Positions 22,146 through 32,145 of a DNA stretch of 64,000 nt are shown here, piece after piece. The stretch's first letter is position 1; each line of letters begins with the position of its first letter. Location of the stretch: the NCBI GenBank assembly GCA_013368325.1, contig JAACJK010000231.1, positions 232,743 through 296,742 on the forward strand, written 5' to 3'. The notes below the pieces were generated by a model, which did not search any database, was not told the DNA's origin, and worked only from the letters and a program-made list of their open reading frames with translations. The translations under genes were made by a program, and so were the position numbers. Origin of the DNA: Ephemerocybe angulata. Lineage: Eukaryota; Basidiomycota; Agaricomycetes; Agaricales; Psathyrellaceae.

Positions 22146-22183
22146 TCAACGGTGATCAGGAGGAAGTGGGTCTAATCCTCGAG
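22121..22183 (+). other. pro-pol -1 frameshift signal, element B
   Basis: The slippery heptamer A_AAT_TTT (22121-22127) is in the pro phase. After a 5-nt spacer, CTCGAGGAT (22133-22141) pairs with ATCCTCGAG (22175-22183). Inside it sits a perfect hairpin, CTGATCA-ACGG-TGATCAG (22142-22159). The pro stop (22143-22145) falls within this structure, and the -1 frame is open through to pol. The heptamer and stems are also present at 61.1 kb in the second copy. Confidence 0.8.
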
Positions 22184-25100
22184 AGAGATGACAGGACTGG
22201 CGAGATTAGCCTAACCCAAGTCGTGAGACCCACAGAGAGCGTATTCAGCCAAGAAGAGTTACAGAGAGCATATCTACAGTCGTACTTCGAGGGAACTCCA
22301 GAAGGCGACGAAGATGACAGAAAAGGACGAGAGGTATTTCAAAACTACCTCTCGACTATAGAAAACCCAGATAGTGAAAAGAGAGTACAGTTAGTCGTGG
22401 AGACGCAACCAGCGATGACCTCCCAAGATCAGAAAGCGAAAGCCAAGGTCAAGGGAGTCTCGAAGGGCACGAAATACAAGAAGGTGGCTGATAAAGTCAA
22501 ACCGGTTATGGGGCACTTAGACGAGAGGTTTCGCATCATTAGGGACATTAAAGGTGACCCGCTCGCGAACCTCCCTGAGCTGCCAACTAGGCCTTCGGAG
22601 TTCAAACCCACTGGGCGCTACACACAAGAAAGGAAGGAGGACATGGACAAGCTGCATAAAGGGGACTTCTTGTGGGACGAAGAAAGGAAACTACTACATA
22701 ACTTCGTCTCGATACATGAAGAAGGCTTCGCTTGGGACGATTCAGAAAGGGGGAGCTTTAAACCAGAGTTCTTCCCGCCAGTCGAGATACCCACGACCCC
22801 TCACACCCCTTGGGCGCTTAGAAACATTCCTATTCCCCCAGGCTTGTATGATCGCGTGTGTGCCATGATCAAGAGCAAAATAGATGCCGGCGTGTACGAG
22901 CCTTCGAACTCATCGTACAGGTCGAGGTGGTTTTGCGTGTTGAAGAAAGATGGGGAGAGTCTGAGGATTGTACACAGCTTAGAACCGCTGAACGCAGTTA
23001 CAATCGCTCACTCGGGAGTGCCCCCAGCAACGGAAGAGTTAGCGAGTAAGTTCGCAGGAAGGTCGTGTGGAGGCTGTCTGGATTTATATGTGGGATACGA
23101 CGAGAGGTTATTATCACCCTCCTCGCGAGATCTCACCACATTCCAAACACCCTTCGGCGCGATGAGACTGGTAACCCTACCCATGGGATGGACCAATTCC
23201 GTGCCCATCTTCCACGACGATGTCACCCATATCTTACAAGAAGAAATACCAGAAGTCACTTGGCCGTTTTTGGATGATGTGCCCGTAGGCGGACCTCGTA
23301 CTAGATACGAGAAAGCCGACGGTACGTACGAGACTATACCCGAGAACCCTGGTATCCGAAGATTTGTATGGGAACATTTCCAGAATCTCAACCGCGTAGT
23401 GGAGAGAATGAAGTACAGTGGCGGCACATTCTCAGGAAAGAAGTCCGTACTGTGCGCAGACGAGTTTGTGGTGGTTGGCCATTTATGTACCTATGAAGGT
23501 CGAAAACCACTGCCAGAGAGAGTAGGTGTCATCGAGAGGTGGGGACCTTGTCAGTCTGTCAGCGATGTCCGCGCCTTCCTAGGAACAGTGGGGACGATGA
23601 GAATATTTATCCGTGACTATGCTAAACGCGCAGACGCGATCCAGAAGCTGACAAGGATTGACCAACCGTTCGAGTGGGGAGAAGCTCAGGACGCCGCGAT
23701 GCGAGACTTAAAGGATGCAGTCCGAGACGCACCATGCCTAAGATCCCTGGACTATGATGTTAACACCGAGATCAAGCTCTCAGTCGACACGTCCTACAAA
23801 GCGATCGGCTGGTACATAAGTCAACAAGACATTGCAGACCTTAAGAAGTGGTGGTACGCGCGGTTCGGCTCGACTACCATGACTCCGCGCGAGGCTCGCT
23901 ACTCCCAACCAAAACGAGAGTTATTCGGATTGATGAGAGCATTGCAGGAGAACAAATACTGGCTCATTGGCTGCAGACGTCTAGTGGTAGAAACCGATGC
24001 TCAATACATTAAAGGAATGCTCAACAATCCGGAAATGGGTCCTAACGCTACCATTAACCGATGGATTGAGAACATTCTGATGTATCACTTCGAGCTACGG
24101 CACGTAGCAGGCAAGACCTTTGCCGCGGATGGACTTTCCAGGCGTGATCGCATGCCCGAGGATCCGCCGCACCAGCCCTACGACCACCAAGGAGAATCGG
24201 GCGACGGACTGAGAGGATACTCGAAACCTAACCCAGAGGATCCGGACCCGCTCGACTTCGAGGACTTCAAACATGAGATTGACACGCGAGGAGGATATCT
24301 CCTCAATGTCACGATCCCTGAAGCCGATTTCGAGGATGACAGAGTTCTGACTGGTGTCTCGCGACATGTCCGAACGGCGACGCGAGCACAGTTGGTCAAC
24401 GTCGAGATGTTGCCAGATGCAGAGTTGAAAATGGATGAAGAAGAGATAGAGGCGTACGATGACGCGAGACGATCCCAACAAGCGCGGGACACAGACGAGC
24501 GCCTACCCAAAATAGCTAAGTGGCTAAAGGGGCCGCTACAAGCGCCCGAGGGATTGAAGCTGGCAGATGTGGGCAAGTGGGTCCGAGAGTGCAGCCATTA
24601 CTTCGAAAAAGAAGGAAAGCTGTATCGAAGACAAACTGGTCACCCACAGCTAGTTGTGCCTAAGGAGAACCGTATGTACATGATGAGGGCCGCACACGAC
24701 GCACTTGGACACCGAGGCGCGTGGGCCACCACTCAGGTTCTACTGAAGCGCTTCTGGTGGCCTGAACTCGAAGGAGATGTGAACTGGTATGTAAAGACCT
24801 GTCACGTTTGCCAGCTGAGGACAAAGCTACTGTTGAAGATCCCACCACAAGTCACGGATACTCCGTCGATTTTCCAAGTGTTGCACGCGGATGTGTTGCA
24901 GATGACTCCCGCGAGCAACGGCTGCAAGTACATTGTGCATGGTCGGTGTGCGCTGTCTTCTTGGATGGAGGGCAAGCCCTTGAAAGAAGAAACAGGCGCA
25001 CAGATCGGCGCGTGGTTATTGGAGATCATCACGAGATGGGGATGCATGAGGGAGATTGTTACGGACAATGGAGGCGCGTTCGTGAAGGCTACAAAATGGC

Positions 25101-25891
25101 TTGAGGACAAGTATGGCATTAAGGGAATTAAGATCTCGCCGTACAACTCCAAAGCCAATGGTCGGATCGAGCGTCCCCACTACGACGTCCGCGACATGCT
25201 GTTCAAGGCAACCAATGGTGTCGCGAAGCAATGGTACTGGTACTTCCAACACATTATGTGGGCGGACCGCGTCACGGTACGACGTCGATTCGGAGTCTCT
25301 CCGTTCTTCATGGTCACCGGCGCGGAACCAGTTCTGCCATTAGACATCCAGGAAGCAACTTGGCTAGTCGAGCCTCCAAGCGGTCCTATGACCACAGAGG
25401 AGCTTCTGGCGCAGCGCGCGAAGGGCTTAGCTAAGCATAGGGACTTAGTCGAGAATATGAGGAGTCGAGTTGATAAGGAGAAGAGAGAACGCGTCGTGAA
25501 ATACGAAAAGGAGTATGCACGGACAATCCGAGACTTAAAATTCAAACGCGGAGACTTAGTATTAATGCGCAATACGAGTATTGAGAAAAGTCTCGACAAG
25601 AAAATGAAGCCGAGGTATTTGGGCCCTTTGGTGGTGATTGCACGTAATAAGGGAGGAGCGTACATTCTCGCAGAAATGGATGGTGCCGTCCTACAGAGCG
25701 CCGTTGGTGCCTTCAGAGTCATCCCATATCACGCGAGGAAACGCATTCCTCTCCCTGCGTCAATTCATGACTTCATCGACATAGAGCCGTCCACGCTGGA
25801 AGAGATGGAAGAAGAGTCGGAAACAGGGTACATTGAGGACTTAGCATTTAAAGGAATGCCGAGAGGTGACCCTGAGGAAGACGACGATTAG
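22166..25891 (+). CDS. pol: Element B Pol: reverse transcriptase, RNase H, integrase
   Basis: The ORF has 1241 residues, starts at a GTG and is reached by a -1 frameshift from pro. The RT region (about residues 190-420) has the catalytic FLDDV near 367 and FQTPFGAMRLVTLPMGW upstream. RNase H (about 530-660) shows SVDTSY, KRELF, ETDAQYI and AADGLSRRD. The integrase has an HHCC zinc finger (HDALGHRGAW ... CHVCQ, about 843-880). Its DDE core residues are in HADVLQ (near 907), VTDNGGAF (near 967) and GRIERPHYD (near 1000). A basic Gypsy integrase C-terminal segment and an acidic tail end the protein; no chromodomain is visible. The ORF is intact, while the copy at 57.4-61.1 kb is frameshifted. 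Confidence 0.93.
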   Translation: MGLILERDDRTGEISLTQVVRPTESVFSQEELQRAYLQSYFEGTPEGDEDDRKGREVFQNYLSTIENPDSEKRVQLVVETQPAMTSQDQKAKAKVKGVSKGTKYKKVADKVKPVMGHLDERFRIIRDIKGDPLANLPELPTRPSEFKPTGRYTQERKEDMDKLHKGDFLWDEERKLLHNFVSIHEEGFAWDDSERGSFKPEFFPPVEIPTTPHTPWALRNIPIPPGLYDRVCAMIKSKIDAGVYEPSNSSYRSRWFCVLKKDGESLRIVHSLEPLNAVTIAHSGVPPATEELASKFAGRSCGGCLDLYVGYDERLLSPSSRDLTTFQTPFGAMRLVTLPMGWTNSVPIFHDDVTHILQEEIPEVTWPFLDDVPVGGPRTRYEKADGTYETIPENPGIRRFVWEHFQNLNRVVERMKYSGGTFSGKKSVLCADEFVVVGHLCTYEGRKPLPERVGVIERWGPCQSVSDVRAFLGTVGTMRIFIRDYAKRADAIQKLTRIDQPFEWGEAQDAAMRDLKDAVRDAPCLRSLDYDVNTEIKLSVDTSYKAIGWYISQQDIADLKKWWYARFGSTTMTPREARYSQPKRELFGLMRALQENKYWLIGCRRLVVETDAQYIKGMLNNPEMGPNATINRWIENILMYHFELRHVAGKTFAADGLSRRDRMPEDPPHQPYDHQGESGDGLRGYSKPNPEDPDPLDFEDFKHEIDTRGGYLLNVTIPEADFEDDRVLTGVSRHVRTATRAQLVNVEMLPDAELKMDEEEIEAYDDARRSQQARDTDERLPKIAKWLKGPLQAPEGLKLADVGKWVRECSHYFEKEGKLYRRQTGHPQLVVPKENRMYMMRAAHDALGHRGAWATTQVLLKRFWWPELEGDVNWYVKTCHVCQLRTKLLLKIPPQVTDTPSIFQVLHADVLQMTPASNGCKYIVHGRCALSSWMEGKPLKEETGAQIGAWLLEIITRWGCMREIVTDNGGAFVKATKWLEDKYGIKGIKISPYNSKANGRIERPHYDVRDMLFKATNGVAKQWYWYFQHIMWADRVTVRRRFGVSPFFMVTGAEPVLPLDIQEATWLVEPPSGPMTTEELLAQRAKGLAKHRDLVENMRSRVDKEKRERVVKYEKEYARTIRDLKFKRGDLVLMRNTSIEKSLDKKMKPRYLGPLVVIARNKGGAYILAEMDGAVLQSAVGAFRVIPYHARKRIPLPASIHDFIDIEPSTLEEMEEESETGYIEDLAFKGMPRGDPEEDDD

Positions 25892-25931
25892 GTCGAGCGG
25901 TTCGCAGAGTCATCAAGGACGATGATTTTTT

Positions 25932-25944
25932 AGTTGGGGGGAGA
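25932..25944 (+). other. Internal copy of the polypurine tract, element B
   Basis: AGTTGGGGGGAGA lies 41 bp after the pol stop, identical to the tract that touches the 3' LTR at 30751-30763. It marks the left edge of the antisense gene block. It could act as a second plus-strand primer, or mark where the 3' LTR once began. Confidence 0.6.
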
Positions 25945-26136
25945 GAGAGGGTACTACCCGAACTCAATACTTAACATAAAGATTATCTTACTCCGAAATT
26001 TTGCGATTTTAGAGAAAGGTCCAAACGAGAATCATATTGACATCGAAAGCGGAAAACTAGAGAGCAAAAACCGTTCGAAGGGACTACGCGATTAGACTAA
26101 AGCTGGTTCAGCGGATCCAAGACTACTAAAGCGAAC

Positions 26137-27647
26137 CTAAGTAGAGGTAGAAGGAGCAGAAGAAGAAGCAGCAGAGTTGTCGTTGAGAGAAAGAAGAGAA
26201 GCCTTCAAAGTGGTGTACTCCTCGTTGAGGATCTGCCAGAAACCAGTGTAGATCTGAAGCTTGTGAATAACCTGCAACATGACGCCGCGGGTCTCGCCAA
26301 TAATAACACGGAGGTTCTCCTCGTTCTGAGTCTGGTTGGCGAAGTCGCGAACCAACTTGAGCGAGTTGGAGACCACTCCCTGAACGTACTGGTTAGAGAT
26401 CGCGCGATCATCGACTACAAGAGAGAGTAAGCCCGAGGACATAAGGAAATCGAAGGGAGAAGGCGCACTGTACTCGACGAGGTTACCGTCAGGGAAAAGA
26501 CGGTTCCCAGAGCCTCGAGAACCAGAAGCCTGAGCCTCGCGATGAACCTCTCCCTGGCGAGACCTCTTGTTGTTAACTTGCGGGGCCTTCATAAACATAG
26601 GAGAACCGGTGTCCATGTTAGGAACCTGAGAGTGGTCCAACATGCGGACTCCGCCGGACGAGTTGGTGCTACCACCACGAGTGGGACGAGTACGAGAGCC
26701 CTAGGAACGAAGTCAGAAGGAGAAAGTGGGAAGAAAGAAAGATGCATACCCCAGCAGCACCGCCGCGAGCAGAACGGCCGCGACGAGCATTGTTGGCAGA
26801 GGCATCGGCCATGACCACATCCTGAGGTTCCAAGAAGGTGATCTCCTAGAGAACGCGAGAGTAAGCAACGGGCTACAGGAGAGAAACATAGGATACGAAC
26901 CTCAATGTCCTCAGGGGCAGGAGCACTAGCCTTAGCTTTACCCTTAGAGGGAGCACTCTCCTCAGCCGGAGTAACAGACTCAGCGACAGGGAACAAGACG
27001 CCTAGGGAGAGGATGAATCAGAGAAGAGAAGATAAGACGATGAAGGAGAGTACGCACGAGCCAAGGAAGACGCGGTAGACTTCGCGGCACGAACAGTGGC
27101 ATCGCCATCGGCCGCGGTAGCCGCAGAAGCAGCGGTAGGCATCGGGGTATCCTGACGCGGACCGTAACTTTCGCGGCACTCGCCCAGGTACTTGAGAACC
27201 AGCTCGAGCTTCTCGTTATCCGGAGGCGTGACCTCGCGAGAGGAGAACGCGGCCTGGTGAGCAGTCAACGCGGCATGGAGTTTCCCAACGATGCGACGGT
27301 GACGAGAGTTGTGCTTAAGAACGGCTTCGACCGCAGGTGGCTCCTATGAGAAGGGTCAGTCGCGGGGTAAGGAGATCTGTAAGAACCGAACGTACAACGA
27401 GGTCAAACAAGCCCTCTTGGGCGCGACTAACCGCGTTGGCGGCACGAGGGTTCAAGGTCTTGGAACCAGGAAGGATGTGCTTGAGGCAATCGTTGCGAAC
27501 TTGGGTGAGGGACGTAATGCTGGTCCCTAAGAGGTGGTCTTCAAGGTCATTCGCACCTTCATTGAAAGTGCGAAGGATAGACCGGGGAGACGCCGGAGCA
27601 GCAGCCTCAGGAGGAGGAGAAGGAGAAGGGGAAGGAACGACAGGCAT
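26137..27647 (-). CDS. Antisense gene Y of element B (432 aa, 4 introns)
   Basis: It is encoded against the direction of gag-pol and ends 245 bp from the pol stop, tail to tail. Five exons join in phase with GT-AG introns of about 50-57 nt (positions worked out on the twin copy at 55628-57138). The predicted 432-residue protein has a Pro/Ser-rich start (MPVVPSPSPSPPPEA) and a helical region around SILRTFNEGANDLEDHLLG. An Ala/Thr-rich linker and an Arg/Gly-rich segment (NNARRGRSARGG) follow. A long helical C-terminal domain includes DFLMSSGLLSLVVDD and GVMLQVIHKLQIYTGFWQIL, and the protein ends in a Ser-rich tail. I recognise no family. It has a TATA box 55 nt upstream of the ATG. Both copies are intact and almost identical, which argues for a working gene. 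Confidence 0.75.
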
Positions 27648-27701
27648 TGAGAGAGAGAAGGTCGAGTAAATCGATGCTGAAAAGGAGAGAAAACTCCCCA
27701 G

Positions 27702-27709
27702 TATTTATA
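27702..27709 (-). promoter_or_regulatory. TATA box of antisense gene Y
   Basis: The minus strand reads TATAAATA 55 nt upstream of the Y start codon, inside the element body. It indicates that Y has its own Pol II promoter independent of the LTR. Confidence 0.6.
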
Positions 27710-28290
27710 CTCGAGAAAGAACTGGAGCGGGAACAGGGGTCTAAGTCATAATCTAGCATTGGGTCTCGGAGTCCGGCACCCAGAGATGGCGACATGTGAG
27801 GTAGCGCGTGGAATAGGATGCCAGAATAGCTCGGCGCGAGGAATATCGCGCGGCAGCGAAGCTGAGAGGAATTGCACGCGTGAAACGCTATGGAAGGGGA
27901 GCGTAATTGCACCCGCGCGCCATCAAACAGGGGGGCGCTTAACGGCTAAACCGAGATCTCGAGGACCGTGACTACGACGAAGGTTCCAGGCGAGAGGTGC
28001 GATCGACAAGGTCGAGCCCCTGTCGATCCTCCGCCATGATACCAAGAAGTGAAGCCGAGAGATAGAGAAATCTTACCTCGAGAGGTGGAACTGCACACCT
28101 TCACACGGGCGCTTAAAATGCGCGAAACCAATCAAAGAGCTATGAGACGTCAAAATACGAGCGCAATACATTTGAGACGTGAATGGGAAGGTACATGGAA
28201 GCCATAGTAGTGGTGTAGAAGTATAGGTGATACGTAAGAGTCAGTGTCTGTTTGAGAGAGAAGAGTCCAAGAAAAGGGGAAGCCGAGCGC

Positions 28291-30339
28291 CTAAGCAACG
28301 GGAGGAGCGTCCTGCGCATCCAACGCCGCTTCGCCTTCTTCCTCCTCGTCGATGGGAACACCCCCGTCACGAACTTCGCCTCCCAGCTCCTGTTCGACCG
28401 AGTGGTCGTCCTCGACCTGCGAAGACGAACCTGACGAAGGGAGGACCGCGATTTGAGGAGCGGCAGGCGACGACGACGAAGGAAGTGGATTGGAGGCCGG
28501 AGTAATGAAGTTGGCAGGGTTGACGACGGGGAACGCGACGGTGCCTTGACTGGTTCCTCGGTTCTCGGCGGCGGCGTACCAAGAGGAGGAAGCGATGCTC
28601 TTGATGAGCTCGTCGGAGCCACAGTCGCGAGTGCTGTTTAGGATGTTCGCGAGGAACGATTGAGCGGCGTCGACCTTGAGGGCCTGGAACTCGCAAAGCT
28701 TGCGCATCTCGTCGTACATGGCGTGCTCGACGACGAGCGTTTGGAAAGCGCGATTAGCATCTAGAGAATGGGGGAGGTGAGTAAAACGGAACCAGGATGG
28801 CGCGAAGGGTAGAACGTACTGTTGACGCTCGGCGCCTGACTCGTGAGGAACTCCATCTCCCGGACTTGAGGTAAGGTGACGCGAGGAGGGCGTATCGAAG
28901 GAGCCCACGAGCACGACTGGCTCGAGGTCTTACAGGCCAAGCACTTCCCGTGGGGGTCTTTAGGGTCCTCGACGCACTCCGGAAGTGCACCTCGAGCGAT
29001 GCATCGACCGCAAGGAGGAGGCGGCTGGGATCGAGAGGTGAGTAACGAAGTGGTAATGGAGAAAGAGGGACCAACCCTAGGAGGAGGAGTGGTGACGCGC
29101 TTGAGGAGCTTGACGTCGGAACGAGACGAGAGGAGCTGGGAGGGCGGCACTAAGTGCTGAAGGACCTCGGCCATGGCGAGCTGATGAGCTTGAAAGGCGG
29201 CGGCCTGCTTCGCAGCCATAAGTTGCCTGCGGCTTTGCGCCTCGTCGACCTCACCCTCGCCGTCGTCTCCAGCATCCTCAGCGTCGCCCCCAGCGTCTCC
29301 AACGAAGTCTCCGGTAATGCTAGAAGAGTCGCTAGACGAATCGGAATCGTCGGACTGTTCAGGATCGTAGGTCTCGACATCGATCGTAGTCCTAACGGTC
29401 TTGGGAACGGGAGGGCGAAGTTGATGGGCAGCGTACAGAGAGGGTGGAGGCTGCGCGGCACGGCCCTTGCCTTTCGAAGACGAAGTTCTGGTAGACGAGG
29501 AGGGACCAGCACCGCGGGATGACGAAGTCGGCTCGACTTTGATCTTCTTGAGGGGAGGCGGCTGCACGCCCAAGAACTGTTCAGATAAGTCGACCGAGAG
29601 GAACGGAGAGAACGCGACGTACCCCAGTGTCACCAGAGGACTTGCGCTTGGATGGAACCTCGGCGGGACGAGCAGAACTAAGGCCAGCCACTTGATGGCG
29701 CCGACCGACGTCCTTGACCTCACCGAGCGAGATAGGCGCCGGTTGCGTCGCAATCCGCTCTCGGGTGTCTGAAGCTTTCGGACGCGAAGTTGAGGGTTTG
29801 GAACTGGAGATGTGCGCGTTGACGCTGGAGAAGAATGTGAGTACACCGCCAAAATGAGCATCGAGGCTACGCACCGGGCAAGGGGCGCGGACACCGTGCC
29901 TTGAGCTTTCCGAGAGGAACCCGAGGAAGGGGCCTTGGACGAAGGGGGTGTAGCTGGAGTAGGCCAGTCGGAGGGCGGAGGATTAGGTGGAAAGAGGGGC
30001 GCGGACCACTGAGCTTTAGGATTGAGCGCCGACGAAAGGGAGCGTTTGATTTTCTTGTCAGAAGTGGCCTGGCCGAGGTAGTACGCCATGTAGTTGCGAA
30101 AAGCGGGGAAGTTGGGATGCTGAGTTAGCAGAGGGTTGGTATGGATGAGTTGCTGTGGATCGAGAAAAGAAAGAACTCTTAGCGTCCGATCGTAGAGCAG
30201 ACGAGAGGCAGCTTACCACTACGCGGATCCACTCATCGTAGAAGGCGTTTAGCTTTTGAGGACTCCAGTCCGGGGACGCCGTCGCCGCCTGAAGCGCAGC
30301 TACCATATCGGCGGCCATACCGAGAGAGGGATCAGCCAT
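28291..30339 (-). CDS. Antisense gene X of element B (592 aa, 5 introns), cysteine-cluster protein
   Basis: The start is 412 bp inside the PPT, and transcription runs toward pol, against gag-pol. Six exons join in phase (positions worked out on the twin copy at 52936-54984). The protein begins MADPSLGMAADMVAALQ. It has a Pro/Ser-rich stretch, a basic patch (LKKIKVEP) and an acidic Asp/Ser run. It then carries a cysteine cluster, CGRCIARGALPEC ... CLACKTSSQSC (CX2CX8C, spacer, CX2CX6C). A helical segment and a Glu-rich C-terminus follow. The cluster resembles fungal Zn2Cys6-like domains that bind DNA, so a nuclear DNA-binding role is possible but inferred. Near the start codon the two copies differ only at silent third positions. 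Confidence 0.75.
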
Positions 30340-30750
30340 CTGTATAGAGAGAGACGAGAGACGAAAGTACGAAGAGAGGCGGAGCGCGAGTTAGAAAGTC
30401 CCCAAGAAGACCGGGCTATATGTGAAGACAAATGTGACATTTGTGACATGGGCCCGGGAATGGATAACGCAGAAAAATCCTGGGAGAACATTCAGAGCGC
30501 GCTTCGAATGACATGACATGTCGAGAACTACGCGAGAAGGATGTGACGCGGGCTAAACCTGCAAGCACCGGGAAAAACTTAGAATCAATAGAGTCGAGGG
30601 TATAGGGTTGTTAGGACGTCTCGGGATCAGAATGAACCGGGGACCTCGCGGCAAAGGACTGAGGCGAGGCAGACAGGTCGGTGAACTCGCGAGAGGACAA
30701 GAACGAAGTTGGGTAGCGGTATCAAAAGGACTGAGGACAGTCTAGATTTC

Positions 30751-30763
30751 AGTTGGGGGGAGA
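30751..30763 (+). other. 3' polypurine tract, element B
   Basis: AGTTGGGGGGAGA directly abuts LTR3 (TGATGCG at 30764). The same tract abuts LTR2 at 17176-17188 and LTR4 at 52512-52524. It primes plus-strand synthesis. Confidence 0.9.
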
Positions 30764-32145
30764 TGATGCGCCTTCAGCGCGTCTACCCACTAAAAATCGC
30801 GATTTACCTTAATAAATACGCGATTCCCACTGCATATCATCTATCAAAAGACCTGCACCAACGTAAAGGGGAACGAGAGTCAGAGCCGAGCCCAGAGCTG
30901 CTGACTTAGCCTCTCTGACCTACGCGCGGGACTACGAGAAGTGACGAGTAGCCTCAAGCGGGTAAGACCTACCTTCGCGAGACACTTGCTACTTTAAGGA
31001 GACACGCGCGGGACAACTATGGGACCGACTTGGCAAGTAACGGACATAGGCAGAGTAGTGCGTATCAATGGGAAGCCCCCTACCCATCCCTTCGTATCTC
31101 GCGAGAACACTCTCGCCACACCCAGAGTCGAGAGATCACCGTGACATCAGTAGTCGAGAGGGATTGCACCCGAGCCCCTGATAAGCGCCGGAGTATAGCT
31201 CCCGCGCGACTTGATCTTCACGAGAGGTGGCACGTCGAGAGGTCGATCACACCTCGAGATGTTCGCAATCAAACCACGTCTCGGGAAAGTTCTGGGATCG
31301 CCATCGGCTGAGGGGAAAACTCAGTACAGGCACCCGCGTGTAACACAGGGGAAGCGGAACCGGCACAACTTAAGCGCCCCATGATTCCCTTGCCCGGATA
31401 TCGGATAGATCGTCCGCGGCTCCACTCTATCAGAGGGGAACCACAATCAGAGATAAGAATAGGTCGTTCCACACGAGACGGGTGGCGCGGCGTGTACGAA
31501 GAAGTCGGTTGGTGGCAACGGCACAGTCTTGGGTATTTACCCGGGCGCTAATTGGCCTTGAGTTCAACCTCGAGAGGTCTTCCCTCCTATCTCTATGTTT
31601 CACTTGGACTGTTTCGGAATGTATCGCGATCGCATGTGTTTTTCATCTGTTTGTCTTCGAGCTTGTTTGTAAATATTCGGCATGTACTTAAGTCTCGCGA
31701 GTAGTTTAGAGAAAATCAGTTACCCCCCAGTTTTCATCTTTCAAGTCTCTAAGTCAAAGTCCAAGTCTAGCCGTCGCGCTATCTGTCTGTCTGTCTGTCT
31801 GGTCGTCGTGCCAATTGTCTTTAAGTTTTCTGTTCCTTTTGCGAAGCTCTCGAGCCTAGTGAAAGCCCTCTCGTGGTAGCGACCTCGTCCTCCCGAGACC
31901 CCACCCTCTCATCGAGAACCTATATCACCCCGAAGCGCGGTCGAGTCTAGAACTCCCCTTCAAACTTGCTAGTTGCGAGTACCTTAGAGTCGACCTAGTC
32001 CTCTAGTCCAATACATTACTTTGCCCGCTCTATCTTGAGTGAGTTGCCCCTCAGCTACCTTAGTGTGGTTGTGTGTGTGTTGTGTGTTGTGTTTGTTGTT
32101 TTGGTTAGAGGCGTGTTTGGCTCTTAGCCCCGTAGCCGCACATCA
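30764..32145 (+). repeat. Element B LTR3 (type alpha, 1382 bp)
   Basis: It has the same ends and length as LTR1 and appears identical to it by eye, including the diverged 75-bp block. It is followed by the CCGT duplication at 32146-32149. Confidence 0.95.

Larger units (their letters stand above)
14967..32145 (+). mobile_element. Element B compound: LTR - deleted copy - LTR - full copy - LTR
   Basis: A 17.2-kb insertion flanked by the 4-bp duplication CCGT (14963-14966 and 32146-32149). It holds three 1.38-kb LTRs (14967-16348, 17189-18571, 30764-32145). Between LTR1 and LTR2 lies an 840-bp remnant of the internal region. Between LTR2 and LTR3 lies the complete 12.2-kb internal region with gag, pro, pol and two antisense genes. 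The outer LTRs look identical. The middle one is of a second sequence type, shared with the copy at 51129. One complete element (17189-32145) is about 15 kb, long for Ty3/Gypsy. Confidence 0.92.

Noticed and set aside
25180..25722. A 180-aa minus-strand ORF opposite the integrase region, also present in element C
   Set aside because: Basic, Ser/Thr-rich shadow of pol with no promoter or splice signals; conservation follows from pol.
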